This document shows positions 17,583 through 26,712 of a stretch of 64,000 nt of DNA, one piece after another. Origin of the DNA: Brasilonema sennae CENA114 (lineage in GTDB: Bacteria; Cyanobacteriota; Cyanobacteriia; Cyanobacteriales; Nostocaceae); the NCBI RefSeq assembly GCF_006968745.1, contig NZ_CP030118.1, positions 1,686,654 through 1,750,653 on the forward strand, read 5' to 3'. A model generated the notes under the pieces. It had not been told where the DNA came from and did no database searches. It saw only the letters and a list, made by a program, of their open reading frames with translations. The position numbers were made by a program, and so were the translations under genes. Numbering within the stretch: the first letter of the stretch is position 1; the number at the start of each line of letters is the position of its first letter.

Positions 17583-18482
17583 TTATCGTGTTAGCTTGAA
17601 AATCCAATCCTGTATAATTGGATTTACCACCTCAGGAACTTCATCCTGAGGACAATGTCCAACGCCTTCTAGAGGAAAAAACTTCTGCACTTGCGCAAAA
17701 TTGGCTAACTCTCTACCTAACTCGACAGGTTCCCACGGATCTACAGTTCCCCACAACATAATCGCGGGACACGACAGTTGAGGTAAAAGATCTTCTGGTA
17801 ATGGACCTGAGGAATAAGAGGTAAAGGCAAGGAAAACAGCTACAGCCCCCGGATCGCGGGCGGGTGTTGTCAGTATATCTACTAACTCCTCTGTAACTGC
17901 TTGTGAATCAGCATAAGCTTGCAAGAGAATTTTCCGCACTGTTTTGGGTTTGGCGACTTGATTGAAAAAGAAGTCACCAATTAATTTGACAGATAGTACA
18001 CGTTGGAGTATTGGCGCTCCAAAACGGCGATGCCACGGTAAAGTTGCCCGCTTACGATCATGCAACAGTCGTAAGGAACAGTTAAGTAACGCAACTCCCA
18101 AGGCGACTTCACTGTAACTCACCGCCGCTTGCATCACCACAATACAGCCGATGGAGTTAGCAACGAAATAAGCTGGCTCACCCACGACCTCACGGCAAAA
18201 ATCTGCGACTTGCTGTCCCCAAGTTTCAATTGTGTAAGCTATTTTTTCATTTGGCTTTGGTTTAGCGGAAGCACCAAAGCCAATCAAATCAATGGCATAG
18301 ACACGACAGTGTTCTGCCAGCACAGGGATATTTTTCCGCCAGTGCCACCAAGAAGCACCAAAGCCATGCACGAGGATAACAGCAGGTCCAGTGGTTCCTT
18401 GGGTTTGGTAGGAAATGGGAAAACCTTGCCAAATCCACGTTTTTGTTGAAGTAAATGCTGGAGTGGAAGCAGAGGTGGTCAT
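17583..18482 (-). CDS. Alpha/beta-hydrolase fold protein
   Basis: A hydrolase of about 300 residues with the oxyanion motif HGFGASWWHW, the nucleophile elbow VANSIGCIV (Ser), an acidic residue in LWGTVDPWEP and the catalytic histidine in EGVGHCPQDE. The spacing resembles the haloalkane dehalogenase/epoxide hydrolase-like branch common in cyanobacteria. The substrate is unknown. The frame is open to 18566, but I prefer ATG 18482 (MTTSASTPAF) because the added 28 residues contain no recognisable feature. It has no operon partner. Confidence 0.88.
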   Translation of the reverse strand: MTTSASTPAFTSTKTWIWQGFPISYQTQGTTGPAVILVHGFGASWWHWRKNIPVLAEHCRVYAIDLIGFGASAKPKPNEKIAYTIETWGQQVADFCREVVGEPAYFVANSIGCIVVMQAAVSYSEVALGVALLNCSLRLLHDRKRATLPWHRRFGAPILQRVLSVKLIGDFFFNQVAKPKTVRKILLQAYADSQAVTEELVDILTTPARDPGAVAVFLAFTSYSSGPLPEDLLPQLSCPAIMLWGTVDPWEPVELGRELANFAQVQKFFPLEGVGHCPQDEVPEVVNPIIQDWIFKLTR

Positions 18483-18566
18483 GACAGATGAATAATTAGT
18501 ACAAGGAGTAAAGATGCACCCGCAGACTACAGGTACGACTGTTTTTATTGTTGCAGTACTTAACAA

Positions 18567-18875
18567 TGATTAGCCCAAGGTGTTAAGCGTTGGGCATGAG
18601 AAATATGGTTATAATTCTGCCGATACGCATCAAGGACAAACAAGATGATAACTTTTGACGCTCCCACGGCTACCATATTTTCGCTGAGTGCCTTTGGCAC
18701 ACGCTGCGCGAACGCTCCAATATGGCTCTTCGGGTTCGGCACTTTGCCAATTTCCTGCGGAAACGCTCCGCTAACGACGGGAACCCTCCCCACTCATAGG
18801 CTAGAGTTTCCCGACTTGAAGGAAGTGGTGTCCAAAACGGCAAGTGCCTCACATAAAGCCGTAGGATTCTGGTAT
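18567..18875 (-). other. Region 3' of tnpB, possible omega-RNA/element end
   Basis: Read on the minus strand, this follows the tnpB stop and contains AATCCTACGGCTTTATGTG plus several GC-rich short repeats. In IS200/IS605-type elements the guide (omega) RNA is encoded here and ends at the element's right end. I cannot place the exact end. Repeats of the type CTTTGGCACACGCTGCGCG near 18690-18715 are generic cyanobacterial intergenic repeats. Confidence 0.4.
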
Positions 18876-20051
18876 CTAGTCCCCAATCCCCGTGGATTGA
18901 GTTTTCATCCAGTTTGGGGCTGCGCCAAGCAGCCCATTCTCTGAATCAGACATAGCCATTGCAGCTATGTCCCTCTTTAGATCCAAAGAACAAGCAAAAC
19001 CATCCCACTGCGCTATATTTTTAGCAGCGTTAAGGTCTGCATTATGGTAGTGTCCATGCGGACAATTGAAGTGGTGGCGTTCCCTAATACCCAGAGTTCC
19101 ACAAGTTGAACAAGACTTTGATGTGTATGGTGCTGGACGCTTAACTAACTTCAACCCTAACATTGCCAACTTGTAGTCTAACTTCATCTCCAGCGAGTAG
19201 AATGACCACGAGTGACGAGATTGGGCAGAGTCACCACGCTGTTTTTTAGATTGCTTCATGGTCTTGCGACATCCCTCTAAGTCCTCAACCACCACGTCGG
19301 CATTTAAGTACTCAGCAAAACGCACTATCCGACGCGAAACAGTATGGTCTACTGCGTCCATCCAACGACGTTCTTTTTTGTCCCACTTTTTAAGTGCTCG
19401 AAATTTCTTAGCCTCTTGTAGTTGCTTACGCCGTTTCTGAAAATAACGACGACGATGCATAACTTTTTTGCCACTAAAAAACTTACCAAATCCATTTTTG
19501 GGAGCCACCACCGCAAGGTTGTTCTGTCCTCTATCACAGCCAATCGTGTTAGTTGCATCAACTTGAGGAACTTCCTCGGTCACACAAACATAGACATACC
19601 ATTTGTTCCGATGCTTAATAATCTTGGCGCTACCTGTTTCAATCGTGCCGTTAAGAATTCCTTCCAAAACTGGTTGCCAGTGCGATGATGCAACTTCAAC
19701 AGGAACACGCTTTGTTCCTTTGATGGTTGGGAAGCTAACGCTGTATGTAGTTCCCACTTTGTGCAAGACCCAGTTCTGATTATTTACTTCTGGCGGGAAT
19801 CGCTTGAAAGATTTTGCCTTCTTCCCAGCGTCAGATGTGGTGTGTCGAATAACCTGATTAGACAGCGCGGACATGAGACGAGTTTGAACTTTGGAGGTTG
19901 TTAACTTTCGTCTTTCTGGAAGAGGAAGAGTCAACAACCAGTTAGCCAAATCTGTTGCTTCAACAGTCATTTCTTCAAACAACTGCTGCTTTGCTTTATT
20001 TAATTGCAGAAACTTTAGCTTAATTGTTCGCGTTACTCGTTTCAAGTCCAC
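18876..20051 (-). CDS. tnpB: TnpB (RNA-guided nuclease of an IS1341-like element)
   Basis: The 391-residue TnpB has all three RuvC acidic residues: Asp173 (GCDRGQNNLAV), Glu256 (VVVEDLEG) and Asp339 (HNADLNAAKN). The zinc ribbon is C-x2-C (CSTCG) followed by C-P-H, so the fourth cysteine is replaced by histidine. GTG 20051 is preceded by AAGGAGG. No tnpA transposase is present in the flanks, so this is a solitary TnpB locus. TnpB proteins use an omega-RNA made from the element's right end to cut DNA. The intact catalytic set suggests a functional nuclease; the variant zinc finger is unusual. Confidence 0.93.
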   Translation of the reverse strand: MDLKRVTRTIKLKFLQLNKAKQQLFEEMTVEATDLANWLLTLPLPERRKLTTSKVQTRLMSALSNQVIRHTTSDAGKKAKSFKRFPPEVNNQNWVLHKVGTTYSVSFPTIKGTKRVPVEVASSHWQPVLEGILNGTIETGSAKIIKHRNKWYVYVCVTEEVPQVDATNTIGCDRGQNNLAVVAPKNGFGKFFSGKKVMHRRRYFQKRRKQLQEAKKFRALKKWDKKERRWMDAVDHTVSRRIVRFAEYLNADVVVEDLEGCRKTMKQSKKQRGDSAQSRHSWSFYSLEMKLDYKLAMLGLKLVKRPAPYTSKSCSTCGTLGIRERHHFNCPHGHYHNADLNAAKNIAQWDGFACSLDLKRDIAAMAMSDSENGLLGAAPNWMKTQSTGIGD

Positions 20052-20414
20052 TCACCTCCTTGATATGTTGTATTTTACCCATATGGGTAAGACAATAGAT
20101 CAAGTTAAGAAAAAGTTCTTGTTAGGAAATGACCAGGACTAAAGTCCCTACGCATTCATGAGCGAAAATGCGGTGTCGCATTGGGCAAAGACTCGGAGCC
20201 AGTCCTTTGAAGGGCGAGAAGGCTAGACCATCTCCCAGGCAGTGGGTAGTAAACTTTGCCCAATTATCTGTTTATTGCAAGGTCAAGAAATTCATCCCAA
20301 AGAGACTGAATGAATTTATACTTATTTAGTAATGAAAAACTAGAGACAGAATGCCACTGTATTGCTATCTTAAATTGGAGGTAATAACAAATTTTTGATC
20401 AAGCGCGTAACTTC
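20052..20414. other. tnpB upstream / pyrH upstream region with inverted repeats
   Basis: A perfect 14-bp palindrome, TACCCATATGGGTA, lies at 20076-20089, 25 bases before tnpB. Further on, TTGGGCAAAG (20181-20190) and CTTTGCCCAA (20254-20263) close an 83-nt GC-rich segment that could fold as an RNA. This may be the left end of the TnpB element or a leader element of pyrH. Confidence 0.45.
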
Positions 20415-21143
20415 ATGGGAACACATTACCGAAGGGTTTTACTTAAAGTTAGTGGTGAAGCCCTCATGGGCAATTTGGGTTATGGAATTGATCCAGAAGT
20501 GGTCAAGGAAATAGCCGAAGAAGTAGCAGAGGTAGTGTCAACAGGCGTTCAGACTGCCATCGTCGTCGGAGGCGGAAATATTTTTCGTGGCGTCAAGGCG
20601 GCGTCGGCGGGAATGGATCGAGCAACCGCTGACTACATCGGGATGATTGCTACGGTAATGAATGCCATGACATTACAAGATTCACTAGAACGAATCGGGG
20701 TACAGACGCGGGTGCAAACCGCAATCTCTATGCAAGAAGTCGCTGAACCGTATATTCGTCGTCGTGCCATTCGTCACTTAGAAAAAGGGCGGGTGGTTAT
20801 TTTTGGTGCTGGTTCTGGAAATCCCTTCTTCACCACCGATACCACCGCAGCATTAAGAGCTGCAGAAATAGAAGCTGAAGTGATTTTTAAAGCTACCAAG
20901 GTAGATGGCGTTTATGATGCTGATCCTCATATATACCCCGACGCCAAACGTTACAATACCTTGACATATGGACACGTTTTGGCAAAAGATTTACGAGTAA
21001 TGGACAGTACCGCGATAGCCTTGTGTAAGGAAAACAATATCCCTATTCTTATATTTGACTTAACTGTGCGCGGTAATATCCATCGAGCAGTCATGGGAGA
21101 GTCCATCGGCACCCTTGTGGGAGGTTCTTGTGAAATTAGCTGA
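20415..21143 (+). CDS. pyrH: Uridylate (UMP) kinase
   Basis: The 242-residue amino-acid-kinase-fold enzyme phosphorylates UMP to UDP, the committed step to pyrimidine nucleotides. Motifs include [12 protein letters not shown] at the N-terminus, [22 protein letters not shown] and the ATP-site [19 protein letters not shown]. Length and start are normal. It overlaps frr by 14 bases, so the two are co-translated. pyrH-frr is a conserved pair, coupling UDP supply with the ribosome recycling factor. Confidence 0.98.
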   Translation: MGTHYRRVLLKVSGEALMGNLGYGIDPEVVKEIAEEVAEVVSTGVQTAIVVGGGNIFRGVKAASAGMDRATADYIGMIATVMNAMTLQDSLERIGVQTRVQTAISMQEVAEPYIRRRAIRHLEKGRVVIFGAGSGNPFFTTDTTAALRAAEIEAEVIFKATKVDGVYDADPHIYPDAKRYNTLTYGHVLAKDLRVMDSTAIALCKENNIPILIFDLTVRGNIHRAVMGESIGTLVGGSCEIS

Positions 21144-21678
21144 AGCTGAGAGTACAATGCAAAAAACCGTAGAGTCAACTCAACGGTCTTTTAATACAAT
21201 TCGTACTGGTCGCGCAAACGCGAGTTTATTGGATAAGATCACCGTAGATTATTACGGTTCGCCAACGCCCTTAAAATCACTGGCAAACATTAGTACGCCA
21301 GATTCCACAACAATTCTGATTCAGCCTTACGATCGCAATACCTTAAATTTGATTGAAAAGGCAATTTCTATGTCGGATGTGGGTTTAACCCCCAGCAATG
21401 ATGGTTCCCTAATTCGGCTCAACATTCCACCTTTGACGAGCGATCGCCGTAAAGAATTAGTCAAAATCGCCGCCAAGTATGCCGAAGAAGGGCGCGTTGC
21501 TATTCGCAATATCCGTCGCGATACTGTAGATACAATTCGCAAACTAGAAAAAAGCGCCGAAGTTTCTGAGGATGAGTCACGTGATCAGCAGGACAAACTG
21601 CAAAAATTGACAAACAAGTACACTGCCAAAATAGACGAGTTACTCGCAGAAAAAGAAAAAGACATCACAACTGTCTAG
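21130..21678 (+). CDS. frr: Ribosome recycling factor
   Basis: This 182-residue protein separates ribosomal subunits from mRNA after termination. It has the canonical three-helix-bundle sequence: [51 protein letters not shown] and [10 protein letters not shown] use GTG 21130 (VKLAEAEST), which lies within the end of pyrH; the frame is open five codons further upstream, but that would put the start inside unrelated codons. GGAGG sits 7 nt before the GTG. Confidence 0.97.
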   Translation: MKLAEAESTMQKTVESTQRSFNTIRTGRANASLLDKITVDYYGSPTPLKSLANISTPDSTTILIQPYDRNTLNLIEKAISMSDVGLTPSNDGSLIRLNIPPLTSDRRKELVKIAAKYAEEGRVAIRNIRRDTVDTIRKLEKSAEVSEDESRDQQDKLQKLTNKYTAKIDELLAEKEKDITTV

Positions 21679-22470
21679 AAACAACTAAAGAAAATGCTCA
21701 TCAGGGAGACGCGGTTATCAACACAAGGGAGACATGACGATAAAGGATACCAAGACAAAGCGACAAACCAAATACGGGGAAATTCTTCCGAAAGATTCCC
21801 CCCGTCACAGCGTCTAGTTATCTTCACGTTATCAACAGTGTCACAACGTCTCCTTTTCTTCGTGTATACGCATAAAACAGAAACCGCGTCAGCGCATCTT
21901 ACAGTTTTTACAGCAGATCAACGAATTCTCATGCATGACCTCAAAACTGTTGGTTGAGGTATAAATTTGCTTTTTGGCAACTGTTATAAATAACTATTAT
22001 AAATTTTTGATTACCTTATAATAGATTATACAAAACATTTTTGAAAAATTGCCAAAAGGAAAAAAAAGATAAAAAAATTACAAAAAAAATATAAATTCAG
22101 AAAAAGCTTAGCAAAAAATTTGTGGAAAGTAAAATGAATGAAATGTATTTTAGTATGTAGATAAAAAAAGAGACGAGTTACTTGTAAGCAAAAAGCAATT
22201 GATATTATCAAAAATATTGAAAACTATGTTTTTTCATAAAAAAGATAATCAGAGCAGAGCCATGATCAATAAAAGAAGAAATAATAACAGTAGTTCCATA
22301 TACTAAGATTGACGTTAAACATAGTTAAGAAAAAAATTGAGGAGTCAGACAAGCACTGTACGATTTTAAAAAGCAAACTATAAAAACAGTTAAGTCTCAT
22401 CAGGCTGTGTATTGACAGAGTAATAAAAAACAGGGAAGCTAACAAGTTCAGGAGCAAAGACAAAAAGCAT
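21679..22470. other. AT-rich intergenic region
   Basis: About 790 bases without a credible gene. The 87-codon frame at 21694-21957 has no family and an odd composition. From 21960 to 22450 the sequence is very AT-rich, with long purine runs on the plus strand (A-tracts such as GGAAAAAAAAGAT), quite unlike its flanks. A long leader or promoter for the reductase at 22471, or horizontally acquired spacer, are possible. Confidence 0.5.
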
Positions 22471-23595
22471 ATGTACGACTGTATTATCGTCGGTGCAGGA
22501 CCAGCTGGTGGAACAGCTGCATATCATTTAGCTAAGCGGGGACGCTCAGTCTTAGTTCTGGAAAAAGAAACTCTGCCAAGATATAAACCTTGTGGGGGTG
22601 GAGTATCGCCAGCGATCGCTCAATGGTTCGACTTTGACTTTAGCCCTGCAATTTCCATCAAAGCAACCACAATTCGCTGCACCTGGAAAATGGGCGAACC
22701 TGTAGAAGCTGAACTAGGAATTCCTGAACCAGTTTGGATGGTGAGGCGCGATGTCTTTGACCATTTCCTGATTCAACAAGCTCAAAAGCAAGGGGCCCAA
22801 CTCAAAGATAATACGGAAGTCAAAGGCATTGAATTTAAAGGTGACTTTTGGCAAGTCAATACAGCAAATGGATCTGTTACAGGACGTTACTTAATTGCTG
22901 CTGATGGCGCAAAAGGACCAATGGCAAGATTGCTAGGCTTTAAAGAGCGCAAACGCCGTTTAGCAGGAGCTTTAGAAGCGGAAGCCGCAGCTAAAGTGGA
23001 GAACGGTCACATTGCTCACTTTGAATTTGGTATGGTCAAAAATGGTTATCTCTGGAACTTCCCCAAAGCGGATGGATATTCTATTGGAATTGGCACATTT
23101 GTTGGCGGTGGTGAATCCCAAGATTTCAAGAGCATTTTGAACGAGTACAGCAGCTTGTTTGGTGTAGATCTCAAAATTTGTAAGCAGTATGGACATGCTT
23201 TGTGCTTGTGGAATGGTAATCAAAAGCTGCACACAGAAAATGCCGTTTTGGCTGGGGAAGCAGCTTGTGTCGTTGATCCGTTCACCGCAGAAGGTATTCG
23301 TCCCTCAATTTTTAGCGGGATGAAAGCTGCAGTTGCCATTGACCAAGCTTTGGGTGGTGATATCAACGCTTTGGAAAAATACACAGACACCATCAACGAA
23401 GAATGGGGTAGTGATATGGCTTGGGCGCAGAAATTAGCCGGGGCGTTTTACCGTTTTTCTAATATTGGTTATAAGGTGGGTGTTAAGCGTCCATCATCTG
23501 TGCAAATTATGGGCAAACTTTTGTGTGGTGAAATGCGTTACAGCGATGTGACTGGTCGGGCGCTTAAGCGTCTTGTTCCTGGTTTTGGTGGGTAG
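22471..23595 (+). CDS. Geranylgeranyl reductase family FAD oxidoreductase
   Basis: A flavoprotein of 374 residues. It has an N-terminal FAD-binding GxGxxG motif (IIVGAGPAGGTAAYHLA), the family's PCGGGVS motif (residues 41-47), a second FAD motif AADGAKG, and VLAGEAACVVDPFTAEGI, where flavin phosphate is bound. Relatives reduce isoprenoid double bonds (chlorophyll or tocopherol phytyl chains, or other prenyl lipids). This is not clearly ChlP, which I would expect to be more similar to plant enzymes. There is no operon partner, and the substrate is not fixed by context. Confidence 0.88.
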   Translation: MYDCIIVGAGPAGGTAAYHLAKRGRSVLVLEKETLPRYKPCGGGVSPAIAQWFDFDFSPAISIKATTIRCTWKMGEPVEAELGIPEPVWMVRRDVFDHFLIQQAQKQGAQLKDNTEVKGIEFKGDFWQVNTANGSVTGRYLIAADGAKGPMARLLGFKERKRRLAGALEAEAAAKVENGHIAHFEFGMVKNGYLWNFPKADGYSIGIGTFVGGGESQDFKSILNEYSSLFGVDLKICKQYGHALCLWNGNQKLHTENAVLAGEAACVVDPFTAEGIRPSIFSGMKAAVAIDQALGGDINALEKYTDTINEEWGSDMAWAQKLAGAFYRFSNIGYKVGVKRPSSVQIMGKLLCGEMRYSDVTGRALKRLVPGFGG

Positions 23596-23655
23596 TTAGA
23601 ATGATGAGTCATTCGTTTTGAACAAATAGCTATTTAACATGGATGGCTTTATCTT

Positions 23656-25770
23656 TTAAATCGCATTCATCTTCATCATGATGTGTTTCAGTCGCAGAAG
23701 CGATCGCACTCGTGCCAGTAGCTCTTCATGATCAAATGGTTTGCGAATAAAATCATCTGCTCCTGCGTCCAAACCTTCGACAACCCTTGCATCATGATAG
23801 GCACTTATCAGCACTATTGGAATGTATGATATCTCTGGATTCTTACGAATGCGGCGTGTCACCTCATAGCCATCCATTTCCGGCATCATGACATCTAGTA
23901 AAATCAGGTCGGGAGGAGATTGTTCAACTTGCTTTAGAGCAGTTACTCCATCTGTTACTAATTCAACTTCATACCCTTGACTCTCAAAAATTGTTTCAAG
24001 CAAGATGAGATTGTCAGGATTATCATCAACGGCAAGAATACGCTTAACACCTGTATACAATTCTGAAGAGGACAAGTTAGTTGACAACTGAGTTATAGGG
24101 CTAACTTCTTCAACAGAACTGGCTATTTGTTCAGGAATCGGCAGGTTTACTCCAGCAATATGTAACTGAGGCTCTTGGTTTGCTAGTAAACCTGTAATCT
24201 TGGCTATGACGTATTTAAGTCGTCGCAGAAGCGATCGCACTCGTGCCAGTAGCTCCTCATGATCAAATGGTTTGCGAATAAAATCATCTGCTCCTGCGTC
24301 CAAACCTTCGACAACCCTTGCATCATGATAGGCAGTTATCAGCACTATTGGAATGTATGATATCTCTGGATTCTTGCGAATGCGGCGTGTCACCTCATAG
24401 CCATCCATTTCCGGCATCATGACATCTAGTAAAATCAGGTCGGGAGGAGATTGTTCAACTTGCTTTAGAGCAGTTACTCCATCTGTTACTAATTCAACTT
24501 CATACCCTTGACTCTCAAAAATTGTTTCAAGCAAGATGAGATTGTCAGGATTATCATCAACGGCAAGAATACGCTTAACACCTGTATACAATTCTGAAGA
24601 GGACAAGTTAGTTGACAACTGAGTTATAGGGCTAACTTCTTCAACAGAACTGGCTATTTGTTCAGGAATCGGCAGGTTTACTCCAGCAATATGTAACTGA
24701 GGCTCTTGGTTTGCTAGTAAACCTGTAATCTTGGCTATGACGTATTTAAGTCGTCGCAGAAGCGATCGCACTCGTGCCAGTAGCTCCTCATGATCAAATG
24801 GTTTGCGAATAAAATCATCTGCTCCTGCGTCCAAACCTTCGACAACCCTTGCATCATGATAGGCAGTTATCAGCACTATTGGAATGTATGATATCTCTGG
24901 ATTCTTGCGAATGCGGCGTGTCACCTCATAGCCATCCATTTCCGGCATCATGACATCTAGTAAAATCAGGTCGGGAGGAGATTGTTCAACTTGCTTTAGA
25001 GCAGTTACTCCATCCGTTACTAACTCAACTTCATACCCTTCACTCTCAAAAATTGTTTCAAGCAAGATGAGATTGTCAGGATTATCATCTACGGCAAGAA
25101 TACGCTTAACACCTGTATGCAATGGCTCTTGGTTTGCTAGTAAACCTGTAATCTTGGCTGTTGCACCTTCGTGGTTTCCACGGATGAAATTCGCCATGCC
25201 ACGAGAATAAATTAGTAGTGGTTGAAATTCTGCTAACGACTCTGCAAAAGTTTCTACTAGGGAAGTCATGCGAATCCACTCGGCTTTTTCCTCCAATTTC
25301 AACTTTGAAAGAGTAGATGCTATCTCCCGCGCCACTTCATTAGGTTTTGTATAAGCTAACGCCGTCCACCTCTGAACCTGATCAAAATCTCGCATATGCG
25401 GATCGTGACTATCAAGCTGCTGCTGCACATAGGCAAGTAAAAAATCAGATAACTCATTTATCCGCTTTTCACCAAAGCGAGAATTCTCCTTCAACTCCTT
25501 CAGCAGCGCATTTCGCACTACCGTATCCATTTCATAAAGTTCATGCCCCACTTCATCACAAAGGCTAGAAAGCAGCAAATCCGCCACCGCCATCCAAGGG
25601 ATGTTCAGCGCTTCACCGTTGATATCGCGCTGGAAATTAGCCCACATCCGGTAGAGTAAATCTGGTGTGAGGGCTAATGGAAAAGCCGCATGGTAAGCCA
25701 GATAAAGGTGTGCTTCTCCAAAACGTTCCCCAAAAGTTTTAATACGGCGAGTAGCTACTTCTGGTTTCAT
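23656..25770 (-). CDS. Conflict-system protein with three tandem receiver (REC) domains
   Basis: Residues 1-205 form a helical region (FGERFGEAHLYLAYHAAFPL, then ANFQRDINGEALNIPW) that I have seen heading modular proteins encoded beside vWA-MoxR pairs in cyanobacteria; I infer a VMAP-like helper role. Then come three receiver domains, each with AVDDNPDN and phospho-Asp in LLDVMMPEMDG (about residues 272, 449 and 626), joined by identical 57-residue linkers. There is no kinase or DNA-binding output domain. The three REC copies are almost identical at DNA level, showing recent internal duplication. It is the last gene of the operon, starting 8 bases after the nuclease-like gene. Confidence 0.8.
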   Translation of the reverse strand: MKPEVATRRIKTFGERFGEAHLYLAYHAAFPLALTPDLLYRMWANFQRDINGEALNIPWMAVADLLLSSLCDEVGHELYEMDTVVRNALLKELKENSRFGEKRINELSDFLLAYVQQQLDSHDPHMRDFDQVQRWTALAYTKPNEVAREIASTLSKLKLEEKAEWIRMTSLVETFAESLAEFQPLLIYSRGMANFIRGNHEGATAKITGLLANQEPLHTGVKRILAVDDNPDNLILLETIFESEGYEVELVTDGVTALKQVEQSPPDLILLDVMMPEMDGYEVTRRIRKNPEISYIPIVLITAYHDARVVEGLDAGADDFIRKPFDHEELLARVRSLLRRLKYVIAKITGLLANQEPQLHIAGVNLPIPEQIASSVEEVSPITQLSTNLSSSELYTGVKRILAVDDNPDNLILLETIFESQGYEVELVTDGVTALKQVEQSPPDLILLDVMMPEMDGYEVTRRIRKNPEISYIPIVLITAYHDARVVEGLDAGADDFIRKPFDHEELLARVRSLLRRLKYVIAKITGLLANQEPQLHIAGVNLPIPEQIASSVEEVSPITQLSTNLSSSELYTGVKRILAVDDNPDNLILLETIFESQGYEVELVTDGVTALKQVEQSPPDLILLDVMMPEMDGYEVTRRIRKNPEISYIPIVLISAYHDARVVEGLDAGADDFIRKPFDHEELLARVRSLLRLKHIMMKMNAI
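23688..25118. repeat. 531-bp tandem direct repeats inside the triple-REC gene
   Basis: The unit beginning GTATTTAAGTCGTCGCAGAA at 24211 recurs at 24742, exactly 531 bp (177 codons) later. A third, slightly diverged copy occupies about 23688-24210. The copy nearest the 5' end lacks most of the linker. Copies differ at only a few positions (for example Q to E before GYEVELV, and T to S before AYHDARV). This points to very recent duplication or gene conversion, or to possible assembly collapse or expansion. Confidence 0.9.
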
Positions 25771-25778
25771 GTGCTTTT

Positions 25779-26405
25779 CTAAACTGAAGTTTTCGACAAA
25801 GAACCTTGGAAAGGTTGCAAGAAAATTCCTAAAATCTTATCAACTTCCTTAATGTAATATTCAATAGAATCGATACAGACAATATTTTGTTCTAAAGTCA
25901 AGAACTTCCAGTTGGTTCCAGTTGTAACGACTCCATAGATAACTTCAACATCATTTCCTGCTCTTTGATTAAAAATCTGAGCAGCAAGCATTGTGGCAGC
26001 GCATTGCCCTAGCCCTGCAATAATATTCTCATTTTTTGCCTCAACCACTGTGACTACTGGAGCACTGATAAAGTACTGCTCACCAGACGCACTCAGGATA
26101 AAGTCACAAAAGCCTGAGAGTCCTTGCGCTGGTTCAACATTAAACTCCGTGCCAGAAAATAAGCTAATTCGATAATCCTGCTGTCGTCTGACTTCAGACA
26201 GGATGGGAGCAATAAGGAACTCGGAACGGGCTTTTTCACTGTTGATAGCTGTTGCTAAAGGTAAGTTTTCATCTAGCAAGCGTGTCAGCAAGTCAGATGG
26301 CTGCACTCCTAGTACATTCCGAAACAAATTGCGAGTTTCGTCCAGAGTTAAGCTCAATGTATTTTTAGCTTTAGCAAGAGTAAAATCACTGTATGGCATG
26401 TGCAT
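25779..26405 (-). CDS. PD-(D/E)XK nuclease-like protein
   Basis: A 208-residue single-domain protein. Asp101 (GFCDFILS) and the pair Glu122-x-Lys124 (VTVVEAKNENIIAGLGQ), followed by a helix with a conserved Gln, form the PD-(D/E)XK signature. An upstream Glu62 (SEFLIAPIL) fits the family. The overall pattern resembles restriction-endonuclease-like proteins that accompany cyanobacterial signalling loci. It lies between the vWA gene and the triple-REC gene and probably belongs to the same operon. It could be a nuclease effector, or a catalytically inactive nucleic-acid binder. Confidence 0.7.
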   Translation of the reverse strand: MHMPYSDFTLAKAKNTLSLTLDETRNLFRNVLGVQPSDLLTRLLDENLPLATAINSEKARSEFLIAPILSEVRRQQDYRISLFSGTEFNVEPAQGLSGFCDFILSASGEQYFISAPVVTVVEAKNENIIAGLGQCAATMLAAQIFNQRAGNDVEVIYGVVTTGTNWKFLTLEQNIVCIDSIEYYIKEVDKILGIFLQPFQGSLSKTSV

Positions 26406-26502
26406 TTTTAGTCAGTTTCAACTGACATCTGTCTCTAAAAGTCTACTTTCATTCTTTTACTGTGGGCGATTTCTCAACTAGCTTCCTCACCCGCCCAGAA
26501 CT

Positions 26503-26640
26503 GAAGTTCACAGGCTTTTAGCTCAAGTCCATTAAAATGGACTGAAAATTTTGGTAAGTAAGCGTTTAGTCCTCTTAAGAGGACTTAGGCTATAAGCCAG
26601 GGGTTTCTAACCCTTGGCGGACGAGTCTTGCAAGCTGGTG
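26503..26640. repeat. Palindromic intergenic repeat, same family as 1640-1804
   Basis: Two 18-bp palindromes (26527-26544, AGTCCATTAAAATGGACT; and 26569-26586, AGTCCTCTTAAGAGGACT) are followed by TTAGGCTATAAGCC and GGGTTTCTAACCC hairpins. The element at 1640-1804 has the same order: two GTCC/GGAC palindromes, GGCTAT..AGCC, then a further palindrome. It fills the 300-base gap that splits the conflict operon between the vWA and nuclease-like genes. Confidence 0.7.
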
Positions 26641-26712
26641 CAACATATCAGTTGAAACTGACTTTAGCTGTGAACTCAAACTTTATACTCAAACTTTAGT
26701 CCAAGGCTGTTA

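Noticed and set aside
18645..18944. 99-codon plus-strand frame overlapping the tnpB 3' end
   Set aside because: Overlaps the end of tnpB and generic repeats; it is an antisense shadow.
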